Shown: positions 35,524 to 49,895 of the stretch, piece by piece
Position numbering within the stretch: position 1 is the stretch's first letter
Layout of the letters: each line of letters begins with the position of its first letter
Assembly (NCBI RefSeq): GCF_010367455.1
Contig: NZ_WRPR01000092.1
Span: forward strand, 1 to 60,802
Length of the DNA stretch: 60,802 nucleotides
DNA from: Candidatus Laterigemmans baculatus
GTDB lineage: Bacteria; Planctomycetota; Planctomycetia; Pirellulales; Pirellulaceae
Direction: 5' to 3'
Notes under the pieces: model-generated
Databases searched by the model: none
Told to the model about the DNA's origin: nothing
The model's input: only the letters and a program-made list of their open reading frames with translations
Program-made: the position numbers and the translations under genes

Positions 35524-36528
35524 TCACTCGCTGCGGTGTTCCCAGGGGAACAGCTCTTGTTTGTCGATCACGTTCTGCTTGACGAAATCGACGACGAGCG
35601 GAATTGTTTCACCCTGTTCGCGGACCAGCCGAGCGTTGGAGAACGGTGTGGCGAGCAACTTCATTTCGGCCACACCGACCGACGGATTGCTGCGGCGAAT
35701 CCGCTCGAGCTGACGATACAGTCGCTCGGCCTCGTCCGCTTGCGAACTCTGCTCACCCGCGACGATCAACCACGGGAGACGAGAAACGGCCGGGTGGCGG
35801 GTGGCCAAATCGGGCGTAAAGCCGTGCAGGACGCGGACCGGCGAGACCAGCACCAGAGCCTTGACGTCCTTGCTCTGCTTGTGAACGCCGACATCGGGAA
35901 AGTTCCAGTCGATCACGGCGAAATTGGCGGCCAACACGCCTCCTTCGCCGAATCCGACCAGCGTCAGCGCGTTCAGGTTCAGTTTTTCTTGGTCGTTGAG
36001 GTCTTTGAGAAAACCTTTGACGGCTTCCAGGTCGCGGCTGAGCATCGCTTGCACGTCGCGACGCCCCATTCGCGAGACGTCGCCGAATGGCCGCTTCTGA
36101 CCACGCGGGTCGGTGTAAGTCCGGCTTCCCCCGTGCCCCCGCAGATCGACCGTGATCACCGCACACCCCGCTTGGTTGAGCGCTTGGGCGAGCGGCACGT
36201 ATTGCGGAGCCGCGCCCTGCCACTCGTGCAGCAGAATCACCGGCACCGCTTCCTTGCCCTGATCCGACGGGAAAAACCCGCACATCAGCGGGACGCCGTC
36301 TTTGGTCGTGATCGTCTCGAGCCGGAACTTCAGCTCCTCGCCCTTGGCTTTCGCCTGCGACCTGCCGGCAGGCTTCGCAGCGCCGTTCGCGTTCGCAGCG
36401 CCGTTCGCGTTTGCAGCGCCGCTCGGCTTCACCCCGCGGTCCTGAGCCGCCAAGGGATGGCCCAGACTTGCGACCAGCAGCAGGGCGGTCGCGAGCGACC
36501 ACCCAGGGAACGAGAGCGACAAAGTCAT
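35524..36528 (-). CDS. Exported alpha/beta-hydrolase-like protein
   Basis: 334 aa. Signal peptide (about 1-28), a linker with the repeat GAANAN (about 37-52), then an alpha/beta-hydrolase fold: LLHEWQGAAPQY (oxyanion region), VDLRGHGGS and LTLVGFGEGGVLA. The nucleophile elbow reads G-F-G-E-G, with no serine at the usual middle position, so the protein may be non-catalytic. Located 60 bases after the S1-domain gene; its downstream neighbour region is repeats. Substrate unknown. Confidence 0.72.
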   Translation of the reverse strand: MTLSLSFPGWSLATALLLVASLGHPLAAQDRGVKPSGAANANGAANANGAAKPAGRSQAKAKGEELKFRLETITTKDGVPLMCGFFPSDQGKEAVPVILLHEWQGAAPQYVPLAQALNQAGCAVITVDLRGHGGSRTYTDPRGQKRPFGDVSRMGRRDVQAMLSRDLEAVKGFLKDLNDQEKLNLNALTLVGFGEGGVLAANFAVIDWNFPDVGVHKQSKDVKALVLVSPVRVLHGFTPDLATRHPAVSRLPWLIVAGEQSSQADEAERLYRQLERIRRSNPSVGVAEMKLLATPFSNARLVREQGETIPLVVDFVKQNVIDKQELFPWEHRSE

Positions 36529-36588
36529 TTCGCGTTTCCTAATCGTGGGCAGGTTGGAAACCGAGGGGCCCCGCGGGGGGCAGCGGAA

Positions 36589-38595
36589 TCACCATTTTAA
36601 TCCGAACTGGGCACCGCCGGAGTCTTTGCCGACGCCACCCTTGAGCGGACCTTGGTGTTGCCGTTTGACCGCCAATTCGCGGGGCGGTTCTTCTTCCTCT
36701 TCTTCGAGCGACTTTGCCCCCACCTCGGCGGCCTTCGACTGGGCCTGCTTGATCGACAGCGCGATCCGCTGGCTGTCGCGCTCGATTGAGAGCACTTTGA
36801 CCGTGACCTCTTCCCCCTCTTTGAGCACTGAACTGACGTTCGAGACGCGGTGGCCGGCCAGCTCCGAGATGTGCACGAGCCCTTCGATCCCCGCCCCGAG
36901 CCGCACGAACGCGCCGAAGTTGGCGATCCGCGAGACGGTGCCTTTGACGACCGAGCCGACCGCGAGCGTCGCTTCGAGCGAGTCCCACGGGTTTTCCAGC
37001 AGATCGCGGTAGGAGAGGGCGATTTTGCCGGTCTGCTTGTCGACCTTCTCGACCTTCACTTTGACCTTCTGGCCCACTTCCAGCACGTCGCTCGGGTGCT
37101 TGATGTGATCCCAGCTCAGCTTGGTCACGTGGATCAAGCCATCGACGCCGCCAAGATCGACGAACGCGCCAAAATCTTTGACGCTGCGGACCGTCCCCTC
37201 GAGCGTATCGCCCGGCTCCATCTTCTCGAGCTGTTCCTTGCGCTGCTCTTCCCGCTCACGCTCGAGCACCGCACGGCGGCTAAGCACCAGATTCTTCCGC
37301 CGCGGATTGCACTCGGTCACGACGCACATCAGCCGCTGGCCGACGAACTCCGAAGCGTCCTCAACGCGGTACTGGGCGATCTGGCTAATCGGGATGAAGC
37401 CGCGGATGTTGCCCACCGTCGCTTCGAGTCCGCCGGTGTTCGCCGCCGCCACGTGCGCCTCGACGATCGTCCCCTCTTCCAAATCCTCCCAGTCGCTCAC
37501 GTCCATCGCTTGGCCCGGGAGGACCAGGTTGTACAGCCCGTCTTCGCGATTGAACCCGCGGACGATCGTCTCGATCGTGCTGCCGATTTCCGGGTCTTCC
37601 TCGAATTGCAGCCGCGAGACCGCCCCTTCATCGGGTCCGCCAAGAGCCACGTAGACGCTGTCCTCGTCCATTTTGAGGACTTTGCCGCGGACCCGTTCTC
37701 CTTCTTCGAGCTGTTCGCGACGTTCCATCCCGGCCGAACCGCCGAGCATCGCATCGACGTCGGCCGCCGCCAGCTCGGCTTCGAGCAGGCTCTGCAGATC
37801 GTCGGCGAGCGGTTGCCGCAGGTTCGGTAGGCTGACCCGCTGCGACGGAGCCGAAGGCCGCGGGGCCGCTTCGCCACCTTCTTCGGCCGCTTCGCCCCGC
37901 TGCGGTTTGTCGACGCCCGATGGTTTCGTCTTCGGCTGGGACTTGAGCGGTTGGGACTTGAGCGGCCCGAGAGCCGGACCAGAGGGTCGAGCGGAGGCCG
38001 GTTTCGCCGCAGCCGGTTTGGGGCAGCCGGTTTTATCAGCAGCCGGTTTTTCCGCAGCCGGTTTTTCCGCAGCCGGTTTTTCCGCAGCGGGTTTTTCCGC
38101 AGCGGGCGAAGCCGGCTTGGCCGAGACGTCGGATTTCCCAGCCGCTTTGGCCCCTTTGCCCTTGGCTCCCGAATTCGCGGCCTGCTTCGCCGCCTGCTTT
38201 GGGGCGGTCACCGCCGGAGAGCTCGGCTTGGCGATCCCCAGGCCACGGGCGGCCAGCGGCCCGGCCCCCCGCGCGACTGGCGTGCGGGGCGAGCTGGACT
38301 GGGAGCTTTGGGGCTGTGAGCTTTGGGGCTGTGAGCTTTGGGGCTGTGAGCTCTCGGGCTGTGAGCTCTCGGGCTGGGAGCTTTGGGGCTGCGATTCGCC
38401 CGGCTGCGACTCACCCGCCTGTTCGGCGACCGGTTCGGCCGCCTGTTCGGCTGGCGGTGGAGTTCCCGGCTGAGCGGTTTCCGCTTGAGCCGCCTCCGCC
38501 TGAGGAGTCTCAGCCGGGGTGGTTTCGGGCTGAGCGGTTTCGGGGGAGGGGGAGTCGGAAGCGGGTTCGGAGGCTTGGGGGTCGCCGGAACTCAT
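36589..38595 (-). CDS. S1-domain RNA-binding protein (ribosomal S1-like)
   Basis: 668 aa from the ATG at 38595; the frame opens further at 38670 without family residues. The N-terminal 270 residues are low complexity (SQPQS, AAEKP repeats). Four S1 domains follow: ERVRGKVLKMDEDSVYV, GTIVEAHVAAANTGGLEA, GTVRSVKDFGAFVDLGG and GTVSRIANFGAFVRLGAG. The ending GGAQFGLKW is conserved-looking in planctomycete relatives (memory). It may serve as the S1 protein or a regulatory RNA-binder. Intergenic 38596-38768 shows no gene. Confidence 0.87.
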   Translation of the reverse strand: MSSGDPQASEPASDSPSPETAQPETTPAETPQAEAAQAETAQPGTPPPAEQAAEPVAEQAGESQPGESQPQSSQPESSQPESSQPQSSQPQSSQPQSSQSSSPRTPVARGAGPLAARGLGIAKPSSPAVTAPKQAAKQAANSGAKGKGAKAAGKSDVSAKPASPAAEKPAAEKPAAEKPAAEKPAADKTGCPKPAAAKPASARPSGPALGPLKSQPLKSQPKTKPSGVDKPQRGEAAEEGGEAAPRPSAPSQRVSLPNLRQPLADDLQSLLEAELAAADVDAMLGGSAGMERREQLEEGERVRGKVLKMDEDSVYVALGGPDEGAVSRLQFEEDPEIGSTIETIVRGFNREDGLYNLVLPGQAMDVSDWEDLEEGTIVEAHVAAANTGGLEATVGNIRGFIPISQIAQYRVEDASEFVGQRLMCVVTECNPRRKNLVLSRRAVLEREREEQRKEQLEKMEPGDTLEGTVRSVKDFGAFVDLGGVDGLIHVTKLSWDHIKHPSDVLEVGQKVKVKVEKVDKQTGKIALSYRDLLENPWDSLEATLAVGSVVKGTVSRIANFGAFVRLGAGIEGLVHISELAGHRVSNVSSVLKEGEEVTVKVLSIERDSQRIALSIKQAQSKAAEVGAKSLEEEEEEPPRELAVKRQHQGPLKGGVGKDSGGAQFGLKW

Positions 38596-38768
38596 CAATC
38601 TCTTATAAACGGTCGCGTAACGAAACGGGCGGCCCAGCTGCCGCCTTTCAGCAGTCTGGCAGTTTATCAACCCCTACTCGGCGAAGATAGTCTCGCCTCG
38701 GCCGCCGCAGCACTCTCCCGCCGCACAACCGCGACCGCGCCGTGACGCCCTCCTTGGAGAACCTTCCG

Positions 38769-39374
38769 ATGCCCGAAACCACTTCCGCCTCGCTCGATCG
38801 CCTGCCTCGGGAGCTCCGCGAGGCGATTCGCGGGGCCGCCCTGCCGCCACTCGATTCCTCAGCTGCCGGGAGGGACTCAGCTGCCGGGAGGGACTCAGCT
38901 GCCGGGAGGGACTCAGCCGCGCTGCTGGAGCAGCTGCAGCAGCCCGGCTGCGGGTTGCCCAGCCAGCCGCCGAGCGATGCGGACGCGGCCAAGGCCTGCG
39001 AAGCGGCCCTGTGGCTATTGGCCGGCGACCTCGATCGCTCGCACCACCTCAGCCAATCGCTCGACTCCTCCGACGGCAGCTTCTGGCATGGCGTGATGCA
39101 TCGCCGCGAAGGGGACTTTGGCAACGCCAAGTACTGGTTCCGCCGCACCGGCCATCATCCCGCCTACCCGCGGCTCGCCGCCGCCGTCGCGGCCGATCCG
39201 CTGGCCCGTGCGGCGAGCGACGATGCCGCCTGGGATGCGCTGGCGTTCGTCGATGCTTGTGCCGCGGCGGTCCGTCGCGGCGGCGACGCACGCGAGGCGT
39301 GCAGGCAGGCTCAGTGGCTCGAATGGCAAGTCGTGTGCGAGGACTGCCTGAACCGCGCGTGGCCCCACTCGTAG
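38769..39374 (+). CDS. Conserved-looking hypothetical protein
   Basis: 201 aa from the ATG at 38769. Contains three copies of an 18-base unit giving SAAGRD (about 30-48). The most conserved-looking part is FWHGVMHRREGDFGNAKYWF (about 106-125), followed by a helical C-terminus (CRQAQWLEWQVV). No signal peptide. Proteins with such a motif are known as hypotheticals in several phyla (memory). Function unknown. Confidence 0.68.
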   Translation: MPETTSASLDRLPRELREAIRGAALPPLDSSAAGRDSAAGRDSAAGRDSAALLEQLQQPGCGLPSQPPSDADAAKACEAALWLLAGDLDRSHHLSQSLDSSDGSFWHGVMHRREGDFGNAKYWFRRTGHHPAYPRLAAAVAADPLARAASDDAAWDALAFVDACAAAVRRGGDAREACRQAQWLEWQVVCEDCLNRAWPHS

Positions 39375-39430
39375 AGCCGCAGTCGTAGAGCCCCACTCGT
39401 AGAGCCGCAGCCTTAGAGCCGCAGTCGTAA
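39372..39430. repeat. GTAGAGCC short tandem array
   Basis: About four copies of a 14-base unit GTAGAGCCGCAGTC or its variant GTAGAGCCCCACTC, directly after the 38769 gene's stop. Confidence 0.7.
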
Positions 39431-39507
39431 TCTGGGGCTTGGCTGGCCTATATTGGTTGAACGGCTCCGAAACTCCCGGCCGCACATTTCTCTCCACCGA
39501 GTCACTG

Positions 39508-40707
39508 ATGTTCCGATCGCTTCGCTGCTCAGTTCCCGCCGCCACCTTGCGGGTGGCGACGCTGTTCGCGGTCCTCGTCGCGTCGCCACTTCATGCTGCG
39601 GAAGACGGAAAGGCTGCGGAAGCCGACGCAGCCGCCGAAACCAGCACAGCCGCCGAAGCGAGTCCTGCTGCGGCCGGGGGCTTCGCCGCGGAGGACGTGA
39701 CCGCGGGCGCCCGGGTGCTCGCCCGCGCCTTTCGCAGCGCTGCCCGCGCGGCGACGCCCGCGGTGGTGACGATTGTGGCTTTTGGCCAAGCGGACCCAGA
39801 TGAATCCGCCGCCGAACCGGGCGGACTCTCACCGTTGTTTCCGAGAAAGGACTCGGCGCCGGAGAATGCGGACGCGCAGCTCCCGGCCACGGGGCTCGGC
39901 TCGGGAGTGATCATCGATTCGGCGGGCATCGTCCTGACGAATCACCACGTCGTTCGCAATGCCAGCCGGATCGTCGTCAAATTGCACGACGGCAGCGAGT
40001 TGGTCGCTCGGGAGATCGTCGGCGACAGTGACAGCGATATCGCGACGCTTAAAATCGACAGCCCTTCGCCGCTAGTCGCCGCGACGCTCGGGGATTCCGA
40101 AGCGATGGAAATCGGCGACTGGGTGCTGGCCATCGGCAGCCCGTTTCAGCTCGAAGCAACCGTCAGCGCGGGAATCATCAGCGCCAAAGGCCGCACGATT
40201 CCCGGGATTCGCCGGGCCGAATTGCTGCAGACCGATGCGGTCATCAACCCGGGCAACTCCGGCGGACCGCTGATCAACATCGACGGCCAAGTGATCGGGA
40301 TCAGCACTGCGATCGCCACCCGCAACGGATCGTTTCAGGGAATTGGTTTCGCCATCCCCGTCGACCAAGCGAGGTGGATCGCCGACGAGCTGCTCGCTCA
40401 TGGCAAAGTCCGCCGCGCCAAGATGGGGATCAGCCTGGTGGAGCTGACCCAGGCCTTTTCCCAGCGGTTGGACGTTCCGCCCTTCGAAGGCGTGGTCGCT
40501 TACCAGGTCACCCGCGACTCGGCGGCCGACGAAGCGGGAATCGAGCCGCTGGATGTGATCACCGAATTCGCTGGCTCCCGCGTCCGCCGACCGGCCGAGC
40601 TGCGGCGGTTGATCGAGCGGAAGGCGATTGGCTCGACTCAGCCGCTACGAGTCATCCGCGACGGTGAAACGCTCGAGCTCCAAGTCACCCTCCGGCCGGT
40701 CGAATAG
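39508..40707 (+). CDS. HtrA/DegP-like serine protease with one PDZ domain
   Basis: 399 aa from the ATG at 39508. Signal peptide (about 1-31, ending SPLHAAE) sends it to the periplasm. The trypsin-like triad is His147 (TNHHVV), Asp177 (SDSDIATLKI) and Ser251 (GNSGGPL). A single PDZ domain follows (about 300-399: VVAYQVTRDSAADEAGIEPL). The family degrades misfolded envelope proteins. A 20-residue linker of AAE-type repeats separates the signal and catalytic domain. The frame opens upstream at 39439 without a signal peptide. Confidence 0.94.
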   Translation: MFRSLRCSVPAATLRVATLFAVLVASPLHAAEDGKAAEADAAAETSTAAEASPAAAGGFAAEDVTAGARVLARAFRSAARAATPAVVTIVAFGQADPDESAAEPGGLSPLFPRKDSAPENADAQLPATGLGSGVIIDSAGIVLTNHHVVRNASRIVVKLHDGSELVAREIVGDSDSDIATLKIDSPSPLVAATLGDSEAMEIGDWVLAIGSPFQLEATVSAGIISAKGRTIPGIRRAELLQTDAVINPGNSGGPLINIDGQVIGISTAIATRNGSFQGIGFAIPVDQARWIADELLAHGKVRRAKMGISLVELTQAFSQRLDVPPFEGVVAYQVTRDSAADEAGIEPLDVITEFAGSRVRRPAELRRLIERKAIGSTQPLRVIRDGETLELQVTLRPVE

Positions 40708-40739
40708 CCAACCGTACATCAGGCTTTCCAGCCTGACAT

Positions 40740-40840
40740 AGTCGCCTTTCGCTCCGCGAAAGTAGCGTTCCCTACAGTCGCCTTTCGCTCCGCGAAAGTA
40801 GCGTTCCCTACAGTCGCCTTTCGCTCCGCGAAAGTAGCGT
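40740..40840. repeat. Three 36-bp hairpin repeats between convergent genes
   Basis: Three copies of TCGCCTTTCGCTCCGCGAAA followed by GTAGCGTTCCCTACAG. Each contains the palindrome CTTTCGCTCCGCGAAAG. The array lies exactly between htrA and the UvrA-like gene, whose TAG stop is immediately beside the third copy. It could serve as a bidirectional terminator. Confidence 0.85.
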
Positions 40841-45893
<5,053 letters not shown>

Positions 45894-45940
45894 AGCTCAC
45901 CAGAACGTCTCAATCACTGACGAAAGGGGGCGTCAGCCCC

Positions 45941-46110
45941 AGTCCCGGAGGGACGACATACAATAGCCCAGGGCGCAAGCCCTGGGTTTTGTGCAATAAC
46001 AATCCCCATCAGCCCCGGAGGGGCGAAATAGCCGCTTTATGGTGGAGGTGGCCCCGCAACCAGGGTCTCACGACCCTGGCTATTCTATGTCGTCACTACG
46101 CGACTGACTT
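45941..46110. repeat. Palindromic element between convergent genes, related to 25284
   Basis: GTCCCGGAGGGACGACATA and CAATAGCCCAGGGCGCAAGC begin it, and CCTGGCTATTCTATGTCGTC ends it in inverse orientation. Same family as 25284-25475, without its inner hairpin. It lies between ligA (+) and the 46127 gene (-); no gene is seen in 45894-46126. Confidence 0.8.
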
Positions 46111-46126
46111 CGACTGGGCCTCCCTC

Positions 46127-47326
46127 TTACAACGTCACTCCGGCGCGGATGAATAGCGCGTCGTCGAAATCGACTTCTTCGTTGGTATTCTCATACTCGA
46201 GGGTGCGTCCAAACGAGGCTCCCCCTTCGACGAACATCCCCCGGCCGCCAGTGCGGAGATGCTCCCAGCCGAAAATCCATTGGTAATCCCGCAGCGTCAA
46301 CACATCGTCGCTGCCGTCAGCCCGCTCGACCGCCCAAGTGTTTCCGCCGAGGCCAACGCCGGTGTAGACCCACGATTCGCTGACTCCTCCGCACTTGGTG
46401 ATCCGTCGCGAGATTCGTGGGCGAGGAAAATTAATGTCGAATTTCCATACCGGCGATGGTGTCCATGTGAAACCCAAGACCGGCAGCAACGGAATGTCGT
46501 CGCGGTCGAGATAGACCGCACCGAAGGAAACGTCCAACACTTCCGGAACATAGGTATAAGTCAGCATTCCCAACCCGAAGATGCGGACCGCTTCCTCGCT
46601 GGTTTGAAAATCGCTGCGGACGGTCGGGGCGACCATGGCGGTCGACTTCCAACGCTCGGAGAACCGTTTCATCCACATCAGATTGACGCCCGTCACGTAC
46701 AGCGAGTCGGGGATATCGACTCCGGGCGGTGCGTCGACCATCTCCTGGCGAAATCCGGGAGTGATCAGCAGCACGTTGTCCATTCCGTCGATCGGCACCG
46801 CGAACCGCGCCGCCACGTCGTAGTGGCTGATCGTCAGCGCATCGCTCCCTCCATCGCTGATCACGCCGCCGGAAAGCGACACGCCCTGGTAAGCCGATTG
46901 GCGAAACCGCTGCAGCGGAGTCTCATCCACGCAGCATCCGCCGCCGCAGTGATGAGCGTGGTGGGCATGCGGTGGGTGGTCGCCCGAGTGAAGGTGAGCT
47001 CCAGCCGCCGCGCCGTAAAACGCTCGCGGCTCAGGCATGCTCTCCGGCTCGCCCCCGCCGGTGCCAGCGTAGAACGCATCCGAGGGAGAAGACTCGTAAG
47101 CGTAAGCGTCGGCCCCGTAAGCCTCGATTCCGTAAGCCTCGATCCCGTAAGCCTCGATCCCGTGGGCGTCGATCCCGTGGGCGTCGTCCGGTGCGGAAGC
47201 CCAGTAAGCGTCGGCGGCCGCACGCGGTGCTTGCGCCTGCGACGGTGCTTGCGCCTGCGACGGTGCTTGCCCGAGACACGTCGCCACCCATCCCACAACG
47301 ACCGCGATGGTGAGCTGTCGTTTCAT
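46127..47326 (-). CDS. Beta-barrel-like outer-membrane protein (DUF6268-like)
   Basis: 399 aa. Signal peptide (1-19) then low-complexity sequence with tandem repeats (QAPSQA; GIEAY x3), a His/Cys-rich stretch (HLHSGDHPPHAHHAHHCG and GCC, about 112-132) and a C-terminal region of alternating polar/hydrophobic strands (about 148-399) that ends GVTL. This resembles planctomycete DUF6268-type barrels. A metal role for the His/Cys stretch is possible but unproven. The upstream 309 bases carry a repeat. Confidence 0.62.
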   Translation of the reverse strand: MKRQLTIAVVVGWVATCLGQAPSQAQAPSQAQAPRAAADAYWASAPDDAHGIDAHGIEAYGIEAYGIEAYGADAYAYESSPSDAFYAGTGGGEPESMPEPRAFYGAAAGAHLHSGDHPPHAHHAHHCGGGCCVDETPLQRFRQSAYQGVSLSGGVISDGGSDALTISHYDVAARFAVPIDGMDNVLLITPGFRQEMVDAPPGVDIPDSLYVTGVNLMWMKRFSERWKSTAMVAPTVRSDFQTSEEAVRIFGLGMLTYTYVPEVLDVSFGAVYLDRDDIPLLPVLGFTWTPSPVWKFDINFPRPRISRRITKCGGVSESWVYTGVGLGGNTWAVERADGSDDVLTLRDYQWIFGWEHLRTGGRGMFVEGGASFGRTLEYENTNEEVDFDDALFIRAGVTL

Positions 47327-47372
47327 TCGGTTTGCTCTTTCCTACTGGGATGCATCTCGACGACACCGCCAC

Positions 47373-47485
47373 CGCGCTAGCATCCGGTTTCTCTTCGGAC
47401 GCATCAGCCGCCACGCGCTAGCGTCCGGTTATCACGGCGTTTTCGTGAACCGGGGGCTAGCGCCCGGCGGCTGATCACTGCTGAT
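47373..47485. repeat. GCTAGC-type dispersed element, copy 4
   Basis: CCGCGCTAGCATCCGG, CCACGCGCTAGCGTCCGG and GGGGGCTAGCGCCCGGCGGC follow each other with inverted and direct orientation. The 47327-47635 gap has no gene; 47486-47635 shows no repeats I recognise and should contain the promoter of the M20 gene. Confidence 0.8.
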
Positions 47486-47635
47486 CACTTACGCCCGGCG
47501 ACATTCCTGTTTTAGATCGGATCTCAGGCCGGACCGCATGAGGCCGCTTTGGCGTGCCAGGTATGGTTAAGATGAGCGAAGTTTGACGCGGCCTGGATTT
47601 CTGTTTGATTCTCCTGCAGGTGGAAAGCTACTCCG

Positions 47636-48991
47636 ATGTGGACTCGCCCCCTTTTGGTGCTCGCCCTGGTCTCCCTCCCCTTCTCGCTCGTCGAGTCACC
47701 TCGTCAATTGCAAGCGGCGGAACCGGCCGACGATGGGACTGCCAAAGCTGGACCTGCCGCCTGGTTCGCCGAGCACGAAACGGAACTGGTCGAACTGTAT
47801 CGCTGGTTCCACACCCACCCGGAGCTGTCGTTCGCCGAAGAGGAAACGGCCGCGAGGTTGGCCGCGGCGCTGCGGGAAGCGGGCTTCGAGGTGACCGAGA
47901 AGGTCGGGGGCCACGGGGTGGTGGGGCTGCTGAAGAACGGTGAAGGGCCGACCGTGATGCTGCGGACCGACCTCGATGCCCTACCGGTCAGCGAACAAAC
48001 GCAGCTTCCCTATGCGTCGCAAAAGCGAGTCGAGTTGGAGAGTGGCGGGACGACCGGTGTGATGCACGCCTGCGGCCACGACGTGCACATGACGAACCTC
48101 GTCGCCGTCGCTCGCTATTTGGCGCACAGCCGCGACACTTGGAGCGGAACGTTGATGGTCATCGGCCAGCCGGCCGAGGAACGCGGGGCAGGGGCCCGCG
48201 CGATGCTCGAGGAGGGTCTCTTTGAGCGGTTTCCCAAACCCGACTACGCGATCGCCCTGCACGTCAACAGCAACACCCCGGCTGGAACCGTTTCGCTCGC
48301 CCCCGACTTCGTGATGGCGAACGTCGATAGCGTCGACATCGTCGTCAAAGGCCGCGGCGGCCACGGGGCAGCCCCGCACACGACGATCGACCCGATCGTC
48401 CAGGCGGCGGAACTCGTGCTCTCGCTGCAGACGATCGTGAGTCGTGAAGTGAAACCGCTACAGCCAGCCGTGGTCACCGTCGGAGCGATCCAGGGGGGCA
48501 CCAAACACAACGTGATCGGCGACAGCTGCCATCTGCAGCTGACCGTCCGCAGCTACAGCGACGAAGTGCGGGCCCAGGTGCTCTCGGCCATCGAGCGGCG
48601 AGCCAAAGGCATCGCGGTCGCCTATGACGCTCCGGAGCCAGAAGTCCGCATCAGCGAGGGGACTCCGGCACTCAACAACGACGCCGCGTTGGCGGCGCGG
48701 ATGAAAGAAGTCTTTGGACGAGCGGTCGGACCGGAGAACGTGCTGGTGGCCGAACCGGTGATGGGTGGCGAGGACTTCAGCCGTTACGGCCGGGCTGGAG
48801 TTCCGATCCTGATGTACCGGCTCGGCTCGGTCTCGGCCGAGCGGCTGGAGCGGTTCGAGCAACTCGGCGTGCCAGCACCATCGCTGCACTCCCCGCTGTT
48901 CTATCCGGATCTGGATCCCACGCTGCGGACCGGGTTCTTGACCATGTCCGCCGCCGCGATCGACCTTCTGCAGCCGCAAGGCTCTAGATGA
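47636..48991 (+). CDS. Exported M20-family amidohydrolase/peptidase
   Basis: 451 aa. N-terminal signal peptide (1-27, LLVLALVSLPFSLVES) directs export. M20D-type (hippuricase/IAA-amino acid hydrolase-like) features: RWFHTHPELSFAEEET, RTDLDALPVSEQT, HACGHDVHMT and the dimerisation domain GRGGHGAAPHTTIDP, ending PVMGGEDFSRYG. Two metal ions are expected. It removes acyl groups from amino acids or peptides, here outside the cytoplasm. It converges with the small lipoprotein gene (8-base gap). Confidence 0.92.
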   Translation: MWTRPLLVLALVSLPFSLVESPRQLQAAEPADDGTAKAGPAAWFAEHETELVELYRWFHTHPELSFAEEETAARLAAALREAGFEVTEKVGGHGVVGLLKNGEGPTVMLRTDLDALPVSEQTQLPYASQKRVELESGGTTGVMHACGHDVHMTNLVAVARYLAHSRDTWSGTLMVIGQPAEERGAGARAMLEEGLFERFPKPDYAIALHVNSNTPAGTVSLAPDFVMANVDSVDIVVKGRGGHGAAPHTTIDPIVQAAELVLSLQTIVSREVKPLQPAVVTVGAIQGGTKHNVIGDSCHLQLTVRSYSDEVRAQVLSAIERRAKGIAVAYDAPEPEVRISEGTPALNNDAALAARMKEVFGRAVGPENVLVAEPVMGGEDFSRYGRAGVPILMYRLGSVSAERLERFEQLGVPAPSLHSPLFYPDLDPTLRTGFLTMSAAAIDLLQPQGSR

Positions 48992-48999
48992 TCCCGCCG

Positions 49000-49218
49000 C
49001 TAAATGATCCCGCCGTGCGTCCGCAGCGGCGTCATGTGACTCGGCTGGTCGAGAAACCAGAACCGCTCCCACTCAGCGACCAAAGCTCGCAAATCTTCGG
49101 ACGTGTACAGCAATTGCTGGACACGTCGTTCCGGACGAGCGGAATAGATCGGCAGGAAGCAGCCCACGGTCGAGCTCAGACAGACAGCTAGGGCAGCAAG
49201 TTGCAAAAAGCGACGCAT
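49000..49218 (-). CDS. Small lipoprotein, planctomycete-type
   Basis: 72 aa. Lipobox-like LSSTVGC at residues 14-20, then RRVQQLLYTSEDL, EWERFWFLDQPSHMTPLRTH and the tail GGII. I recall short planctomycete proteins with this TSEDL/WERFWF/PLRTHGG plan, but no function is known. An opposite-strand ORF at the same position is a shadow. Confidence 0.72.
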   Translation of the reverse strand: MRRFLQLAALAVCLSSTVGCFLPIYSARPERRVQQLLYTSEDLRALVAEWERFWFLDQPSHMTPLRTHGGII

Positions 49219-49320
49219 CGCTCGTTCCTCCGTGAACGACTCAGTTGACTGTACGGGTTATTCGGCTCATCGACGGCGGTTTCGCCAGCAAAAGCGGTCC
49301 AGATAGGACGACTTTATGAC

Positions 49321-49698
49321 CTATGCCGATTCATCCTCGGCAACCGCTTCGCGAGCGGCCAGCCGTCGGAGCCGTTCGGCCGCTTCTTGCTGAGCCACGC
49401 GAGCCGCATGAGCTTCGTCGCTCAATTTCTTGACCCGCGCCTCCATCTCCTTGCCAGGCTTGAACGTCACGACGTACTTTTCCGGGACGTCCACCTGGTG
49501 ACCGGTCCGTGGATTGCGAGCCTTGCGGGCCGCACGCTGCTTGACTTCGAACACGCCGAAGTTGCGCAGCTCGATCCGACGCTCGTTCACCAGGGAGTCA
49601 ATGATCGCGTCGAACGTCTTCTGAACGATCCGCTTGGTCTGCTGTTGAGTCAGACCGACCTCTTCAGAAATCGTGCGAACGATGTCTTTTTTCGTCAC
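49321..49698 (-). CDS. HU/IHF-family DNA-binding protein
   Basis: 125 aa from the GTG at 49698, which has GAGGGAG/GGGAG just upstream; the ATG at 49752 adds 18 non-conserved residues. Core [54 protein letters not shown] matches HU/IHF. The C-terminal 35 residues form an Ala/Arg/Glu-rich helix not seen in typical 90-aa HU. Likely bends or compacts DNA; an archive of nucleoid proteins in planctomycetes includes such extended HU types (inference). Confidence 0.9.
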   Translation of the reverse strand: MTKKDIVRTISEEVGLTQQQTKRIVQKTFDAIIDSLVNERRIELRNFGVFEVKQRAARKARNPRTGHQVDVPEKYVVTFKPGKEMEARVKKLSDEAHAARVAQQEAAERLRRLAAREAVAEDESA

Positions 49699-49895
49699 TC
49701 CCGGCTCCCTCGCGACGCCTGACGGACGCTCTAAACCCTTTACGCCAAGCAACTTAGTTGCGTGGCAAGTCTATGGCGGCCCAGGGGTTGCGTCAAGCCA
49801 ATCCGCTCGTTTCCGATGGAGGTTCGCCCGTGAAAGATCCGCGGAGCTGACCTAACCGGTATCGTCCCACCAGCCCCGACTCTTCAATCAACCTG

